In this document: positions 18,559 through 22,310 of the stretch, one piece after another
How positions within the stretch are numbered: the stretch's first letter is position 1
How the letters are laid out: each line of letters begins with the position of its first letter
NCBI GenBank assembly: GCA_003427395.1
Contig: BFEA01000221.1
Span: 824,413 to 846,722 of the forward strand
Direction of reading: 5' to 3'
Origin: Chara braunii
Lineage: Eukaryota > Streptophyta > Charophyceae > Charales > Characeae
Length of the DNA stretch: 22,310 nt
Translations under genes and position numbers: made by a program
The notes under the pieces: model-generated
Database searches by the model: none
The model's input: only the letters and a program-made list of their open reading frames with translations
What the model was told of the DNA's origin: nothing

Positions 18559-19116
18559 ATGGACAGCATCAACGACAGATGGGCAAAGCACCTCAACATA
18601 CCAACATACCTGCTGAAACCAATCAAATGGTTTCAGGAGACAAAGAAGAAACCGGCGAAGATCACATCCCTACAATGGCAGATTGCGCACAGATGTCTTC
18701 CCACCCAAAACTGGCTGATGGACCACACCCGGCTAGAACAGAAGGGGTTAGCATCACCGTGGTGCCCCAACTGTATGCAAAATTTCCCCAACAGGAAAAT
18801 ACCCGAAACCATTGAACACATATTCCTGCAGTGCCCAGGTGCAGTCCTCACGTGGAGATGGTGGGACCGGATATGGAGGAAAACAGTAGGTGAAGAGGAC
18901 TGGCCCTGGGAATGGAGGGCGATACTCACAGGACATTGGCCCCAAGGCCAGTCAAGTGAATTCAGGTCTAACATGTTCCAGCTGGGCAGACGAGCTATTC
19001 TATGGACGCTATGGTGGAAAAGATGTGCATTGGCCATTGCCAGAGCAAGAGTGGAAGGACCGGAAGCAACAGAACAAATCAAGTCACATATACAAAGGAA
19101 AAAACAAAGGAAATGA
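16423..19116 (+). pseudogene. LINE B ORF2, second RT copy and complete C-terminal region
   Basis: Reading begins at PGIDGLPKEFW and repeats the RT motifs (FADD at 17116-17127), here with no stop until TAG 17611. A second stop, TAA, follows at 17623, and then the same frame runs to the natural end at 19116. Downstream are GRALVINNVV and FLWRGDHESP (thumb-like region, typical of plant/Tx1 LINEs), LRPKKKLMDSINDRW, a W/H-rich stretch, and a Cys/His domain WCPNC...TIEHIFLQC (about 18760-18836). The final residues are SHIQRKKQRK. With the CAA and GGA seen in the first copy at the two stops, this half would be open throughout, so it is the better preserved copy. Confidence 0.9.
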
Positions 19117-19288
19117 GCCACAAACAGTCGAAGGGAGAAGGGGAACACTACACAGGGATTACAAGTTAGTCTTCAACAACTGGACGGATTTTGACCCGAC
19201 AGTGCCCCTTCGCCCTCCACAAGACTTCCCAGACCCCTTCCCCCCAAATGCCCTGGCAATTGTAGATCAGGCATGGTATGGACATTAA
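19117..19288 (+). pseudogene. Tail peptide after ORF2 of LINE B, in the +1 frame
   Basis: About 40 nt after the ORF2 stop, the +1 frame reads RDYKLVFNNWTDFDPTVPL, then FPDPFPPNALAIVD, up to TAA 19286-19288. The same peptide pattern (RDY.L....WT..D..VPL....F.DPF.P..L..VD) occurs in LINE C at about 20522-20640, although the DNA has diverged. No ATG lies nearby in this frame. It may be the lost end of ORF2 or a separate small ORF. Confidence 0.55.
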
Positions 19289-19430
19289 AGAGGACAGGGG
19301 CCGGGCGATGTTCAGAGTTGGAGGAGGCAGGGGCCGCACGACAGCAAGACACCCTCCAACCCTCTGGTGCCCCCCAGAGAAAGGAGGTTGTCGAGCAGGT
19401 GAGGACAAAGCTACAGGAACTGCAAAAGGT

Positions 19431-19875
19431 GAGCGGTTAAAAGGTGAGTGCAGCAGGAGAGGAAGAGGGTGAAAGGAAAGGGAAAACTAGGAGTATCAGG
19501 AGTTTTCTGTGTCCTGTTCAATCCGCTGGAAGTAACCAGAGCAATCAATGCTGGCAGAGTAACTATCTGATTACCAATCTGATGTAAGAACTTGTTTTGC
19601 AGCAAGATGTATCAATGGGACGCTGGACCCGGTTTCCAGCAGGNGCTGNAGCAGGGGAAAGGCTGAGCGGATAAAAGGTGAGTGCAGCAGGAGAAGAAGA
19701 GGATGAAAGGAAGGGGGAAAACTAGGAGTATCAGGAGTTTTCTGGCGCCTCACACCAGGCGAAGAGGTTCTCCCCCTTCAATGACCTGTTCAGTCAATCC
19801 TCCGGAAGTAACCAGAGCAATCAATGCTGGCAGAGTAACTATCTGATCACCAATCTGATGTAAGAACTTGTTTTG
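19431..19875 (+). repeat. Duplicated block in the 3' UTR of LINE B (19431-19599 and 19664-19875)
   Basis: Both copies run from TGAGCGG through AAAAGGTGAGTGCAGCAGGAG and AACTAGGAGTATCAGGAG to GATGTAAGAACTTGTTTTG. Copy 2 has about 43 extra bases after TTTTCTGG. Between them lies one SL1 hairpin (GCTGGACCC...TTTCCAGC, 19622-19640) followed by ambiguous bases at 19644 and 19649. Copy 1 thus goes on into the normal LINE 3' module, while copy 2 goes directly into the A-rich end. Confidence 0.85.
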
Positions 19876-19912
19876 AAAAAGGAAAAGAAAAAAAAAAAAA
19901 AAAAAAAAAAAA
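19876..19912 (+). repeat. A-rich 3' end of LINE B
   Basis: AAAAAGGAAAAG followed by a run of 25 A. It separates the LINE B 3' UTR from the resumed LINE C sequence, so it marks the right end of the insertion. Confidence 0.8.
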
Positions 19913-21036
19913 GAGAACATCCTTAGAACAATGACAATGTGGTATGGCTCGACCATGGTGCAAACACTGCAGTGGAGGCATTCCCACCCACAAAACACCG
20001 GAAACCATGTGGCATACCTTCATGCAATGTCCGATCTCAGTCTGGGTATGGAGGGGGTGGGACCGTATGTGGAGGAAACTGGGCATGGAACAACAATGGC
20101 TGTGGGATTGGAGTGCGATCATGTGTGGGTCCTAGCAGCCGGACTACGCCAGCCCAGTCGCCTTAAACCACCAGTACTTGGCCCAGCTATTGGCGGCAGG
20201 AAAAAATAGAGTAGAAACGTTTCTAGTTGGATGAATTTGGGTGCTCCTGTAGTAGCCCGTACGTTTCCTAAAATCGTGGCTTGTATATGGACACGACTTT
20301 AGAAAGTACTGGTGGTTTTTATGTTCTATCTGAGCAGATCAAACAACATGTACAAACGGAGATACACATATGGCACTTTTGCACTAAAAAATAGACACCA
20401 GAAACTGGCAGAAAGCAAATAAAGCAACTCTCCAACAACTGGCTAGGGGGACCAGGGGGGCTGGATGGGTGAGTTGCGATGGCACGGAGGACAGGGCAAG
20501 GAGGATCAGGACCAGGTTACCAGGGACTACGAGCTTCGCGTCCATGAGTGGACCACCATTGATGCATGGGTCCCCCTGCTATCGCTCTCCAATTTTTGTG
20601 ACCCCTTTTCCCCACACCCACTCTCCCTGGTAGATCTTTACGGGTATGGGGACTACCGTCTTCCCCCGAACACAACGCACCCTCATTTTGGCTGTATCTG
20701 GGCGGAAATATAGCTTGTATATGTTCATTTTTAGGGTGCATTATGTTCGGGGGGGAAGACGGTAGTGGAAGGCTAGGCTCCATCAGATTATCTGGCGGCC
20801 CGGTGAGGGCTGAAGAGGCTATACCCTTTCCCCACCTCTTCTCAAGTTTTCTTCATTATGGGCGAGCGGTGCCACCAGGACTTGGTTTCTGCAGGATGTA
20901 TCGAAGGGAGCAGTGTTCCAGCAGGTGCTGCTCCCCACCAATAACACTGGAGCCACATGCGCTGGCGTAGTACCAAGAGGTGCTCATATCACCCCTGGTT
21001 CTGTCCTCGGCACGGTGTTTACAAACAGAAAAAAAA
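19913..21036 (+). pseudogene. LINE 'C', right fragment: ORF2 end, tail peptide, 3' UTR and A-tract
   Basis: The sequence resumes with TSLEQ and RPWCKHC (about 19918-19968), TPETMWHTFMQC (about 19997-20032), WRGWDRMWRK and WDWSAIM. It continues with IWVLL..PVRFLKSW (about 20240-20282, with TGA and TAG where LINE B has Trp-like codons) and EQIKQHVQTE (20332-20361). A tail peptide follows: RDYELRVHEWTTIDAWVPL then DPFSPHPLSLVD (about 20522-20640, open from ATG 20465). After MITE 2 come 3' UTR sequence with SL2 (20930-20934 and 20949-20953) and A8 at 21029-21036. It is the continuation of the fragment ending near 11650. Confidence 0.8.
20653..20765. mobile_element. MITE 2 / hairpin element in LINE C
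   Basis: CTACCGTCTTCCCCCGAACA... (20653-20683) is the near-perfect inverse of 20733-20765 (...TGTTCGGGGGGGAAGACGGTAG by key bases; two extra G in the right arm). The loop is 49 nt and the arms pair weakly further in. It sits at the point where the tail peptide of LINE B ends, so it probably inserted into the 3' part of LINE C. No convincing target duplication is seen. A hairpin transcript locus is an alternative. Confidence 0.6.
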
Positions 21037-21229
21037 GGTTCCACCTAAGGAGGTGATAAGAGCTCTCCCCCAAGGGGTTCCCTGTATTGAAGGCTCCATC
21101 TAGTGATGGGGAGTGGCACCTGTTGGGAAATGGGTTCAGCATCCCCTGAATACACGAGGATTTCTGACTGTGATGAGAAGATCTGAGAGTGCATGTATTC
21201 GATGGTCATGAATGCATGCAGATTTTTTA
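21037..21229 (-). mobile_element. LINE 'E': reversed LINE 3'-UTR fragment
   Basis: On the minus strand this reads GCTGAACCCATTTCCCAAC, then CTCCCCATCACTAGATGGAGCC (key parts CTCC...GGAG of SL2), then GCTCTTATCACC, parallel to LINE D (GCTCTTATCAGC). It has no poly(A) of its own: its 3' side abuts the A8 end of LINE C. SL1 is weakened by changes on both sides of the stem. The 5' limit is set by the start of the foldback element. Confidence 0.65.
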
Positions 21230-21707
21230 CGGAGGCAAGTATGTTTATGTCAGAACAGAGTTTCGAATGGGCAAAAAAAACACGCGTGGGCGATGAAAAC
21301 AGTCGCCGAGTTTGAAAAGGCAATGAAAGCATAGTGGCCATGAAATAGTCACAGGTGTCATAACTACAGGGGCGGCTGCGGTGTCAGACGGGAAAGGAAA
21401 AAACAAAAACAAAAAAGGGCCAACGGATCTATTTCGCCCATGCGTGCCCACTCGAATTCGGCAGCTGTTTGTTACGGCCACCCCTGTCTTTTTTGCCCGT
21501 TCGAGTTTGAAACCTGCCGCATCGGCACTTGTTTCTTTTTTTATCGAAGAAGATAACCAAATTCATGGCACTCAGAATTTCACAACCCTTCCCCGGGGCC
21601 GCTGACCACCGGTACCAGGTTAAACCACCAGTTCCTTTTTTTTTTTCCCGCTTGAAAATCAATTCCAGGCCGGGTAGTCTGGTCCTTGGCCTCTACAACA
21701 CCCTGGG

Positions 21708-21719
21708 CTTTTATAAAAG
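21708..21719. promoter_or_regulatory. TATA-containing palindrome at the centre of the foldback
   Basis: CTTTTATAAAAG is a perfect 12-bp palindrome, so a TATAAAA motif is present on both strands in the unique centre. It could serve as a bidirectional core promoter; no transcript start evidence exists in the sequence. Confidence 0.35.
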
Positions 21720-21766
21720 GGAACAAAAAGAACAACAAACAGAAAAACACGGAAGCCAAGCGGGAT

Positions 21767-21800
21767 CGGGCTGCCGTTGATAAATTTCAACGGCGGCCCG
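21767..21800. other. Strong stem-loop in the foldback centre
   Basis: CGGGCTGCCGTTGA (21767-21780) pairs with TCAACGGCGGCCCG (21787-21800): 14 pairs including one G-T, with a 6-nt loop TAAATT. It is not mirrored in the left half, so it belongs to the unique centre of the element. Confidence 0.75.
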
Positions 21801-22027
21801 TTTTCTCTTTCAGGCCTTTTTTTCTGCCCGCGGCCGATATATGGGAAGGGTACTGGTGGTCTAACCAGAGGGTGTGCTGAGGAAGGCAGGGCTGGTTTCA
21901 AACTCGAATGGGCAAAAAAATGTATGCTGGGAAACAAAGAGCCGCCGAACTGGAATGGGCACTCGCGAGCGAAATATATATCTGTTGGGCCTTTTTTTTC
22001 CCTTCTTCTTTTCCCGTCTGACACCAG

Positions 22028-22127
22028 GGGCTAGGTCCCACTTGCACGGATTAAGAGATTCTGGCCGTCGATCTTCGCTATCTACGGTCAATATCGCATA
22101 ATAATTCGTGTAAGTGGGACCTAGCCC
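22028..22127. mobile_element. MITE 3: 100-bp element nested in the right arm of the foldback
   Basis: The ends are GGGCTAGGTCCCACTTGCACG and the inverse CGTGTAAGTGGGACCTAGCCC (key parts; one mismatch, terminal repeats of about 25 bp). CAG stands on both sides (22025-22027 and 22128-22130), a 3-bp target duplication. The opposite arm of the foldback (around 21370-21390) shows the uninterrupted context GTGTCAGAC next to the G-rich segment, so the empty site is visible within the window. A 3-bp duplication and GGG termini fit PIF/Harbinger-type MITEs. Confidence 0.75.
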
Positions 22128-22310
22128 CAGGGCAGACCCCTCTAGTCACGACACGCGGCACCACGGCCACAGTACTTTGGCCACGGTACTTTCATTGCCT
22201 TTTCAAACTCGGCGGCTGTTTTCTTTTCCCACGTGTGCTTTTTTTTTTGCCCATTTGAAACTCTGTTCCGACATGAACGTACTTGCCCCCCCCCCCTTTT
22301 TTTTTTTTTT

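Larger units (their letters stand above)
11650..19912 (+). mobile_element. LINE 'B': nearly full-length L1/Tx1-like retrotransposon inserted in LINE C
   Basis: From left to right: a very short 5' leader (about 11650-11702, C-rich), ORF1 in two frames (11703-12801), ORF2 (12786-19116, with internal duplication), an out-of-frame tail peptide (to 19288), a 3' UTR with a duplicated block, and an A-rich end (19876-19912). It interrupts LINE C: left of it C reads to ...LPTNDW, right of it to ...TSLEQ, and the intact homologue has only about four codons between these points. No clear target-site duplication is visible. The left border is placed to within about 50 bp because the C-rich leader has no reference copy. 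It is immobile as written. Confidence 0.8.
21234..22287. mobile_element. Large foldback (palindromic) element
   Basis: The left arm (21234-about 21640) and the right arm (about 21846-22287) are imperfect inverse copies. Matching landmarks are GGCAAGTA-GTT-ATGTC-GAACAGAGTTT with its inverse near 22250-22287, CCGAGTTTGAAAAGGCAATGAAAG with its inverse at about 22190-22215, GTGTCAGACGGGAAA with its inverse at about 22010-22024, and AAACCACCAGT with its inverse at about 21850-21860. A 100-bp MITE interrupts the right arm. The ~200-bp centre has a 12-bp TATA-containing palindrome (21708-21719) and a strong hairpin (21767-21800). No ORF encodes a transposase, so it would be non-autonomous. The right end runs into C- and T-tracts at the window edge. 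Confidence 0.75.

Noticed and set aside
10908-20320. Inverted repeat of ~118 bp at 10908-11025 and 20205-20320 looked like terminal inverted repeats of a 9-kb DNA transposon
   Set aside because: Both copies read as the same LINE ORF2 segment (IWVLL, FLKSWLVYGH) and the left one continues into a LINE 3' UTR and poly(A) on the minus strand. They are two LINE copies in opposite orientation, not transposon ends.

Overview
This is a eukaryotic, intergenic, transposon-dense window. I found no host gene, rRNA or tRNA that I can support. Almost everything recognisable is a transposable element, most of it decayed. The main LINE family encodes an APE-type endonuclease, an L1/Tx1-like reverse transcriptase and a C-terminal Cys/His domain of the kind seen in plant and algal LINEs. 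A Ty3/gypsy-type integrase remnant and several short foldback (MITE-like) elements accompany it. This suits a large repeat-rich genome of the green lineage; a streptophyte alga such as Chara is my guess, but nothing in the window proves the species.

Layout. 1-3249: an old LINE ('A', + strand) reduced to the 3' half of ORF2, interrupted by a MITE, followed by a 3' UTR with a ~600-bp tandem duplication and a poly(A) end. 3250-3880: A/T-rich filler. 3881-5859: the end of a gypsy-like pol (integrase) and two unrecognised downstream ORFs. 5860-8380: non-coding sequence rich in short palindromes, ending in a purine tract and a possible 3' LTR with a TATA box. 8381-10655: one doubtful ORF, a G-rich degenerate minisatellite with G-quadruplex potential, and unassigned sequence.

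10656-21036 is a nest of LINEs. A short reversed copy ('D', - strand, poly-T at 10656-10678) abuts LINE 'C' (+). C is split by a nearly full-length LINE 'B' (about 11650-19912). The C reading resumes after B's poly(A) close to the codon where it broke off, and C ends at its own A-tract at 21036. LINE B has ORF1 (split in two frames at a run of 14 C), then ORF2 overlapping ORF1 by 16 nt. The middle of ORF2 is duplicated in tandem (14352-16421 and 16423-18558) with an N at the joint. Its 3' UTR is duplicated as well, again with Ns at the joint, so assembly scars must be considered. B is inactive as written: ORF2 has several premature stops, a 68-bp deletion and a 1-bp deletion. 21037-21229 is another reversed LINE 3' end ('E'). 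21234-22287 is a large imperfect palindrome (foldback element) with a MITE nested in its right arm.

The most unusual observations are a Nudix-like domain candidate in the second half of LINE B's ORF1, a two-hairpin 3'-UTR module shared by the LINE copies, a conserved C-terminal peptide lying out of frame after ORF2 in two diverged copies, and the nested palindrome at the right end.
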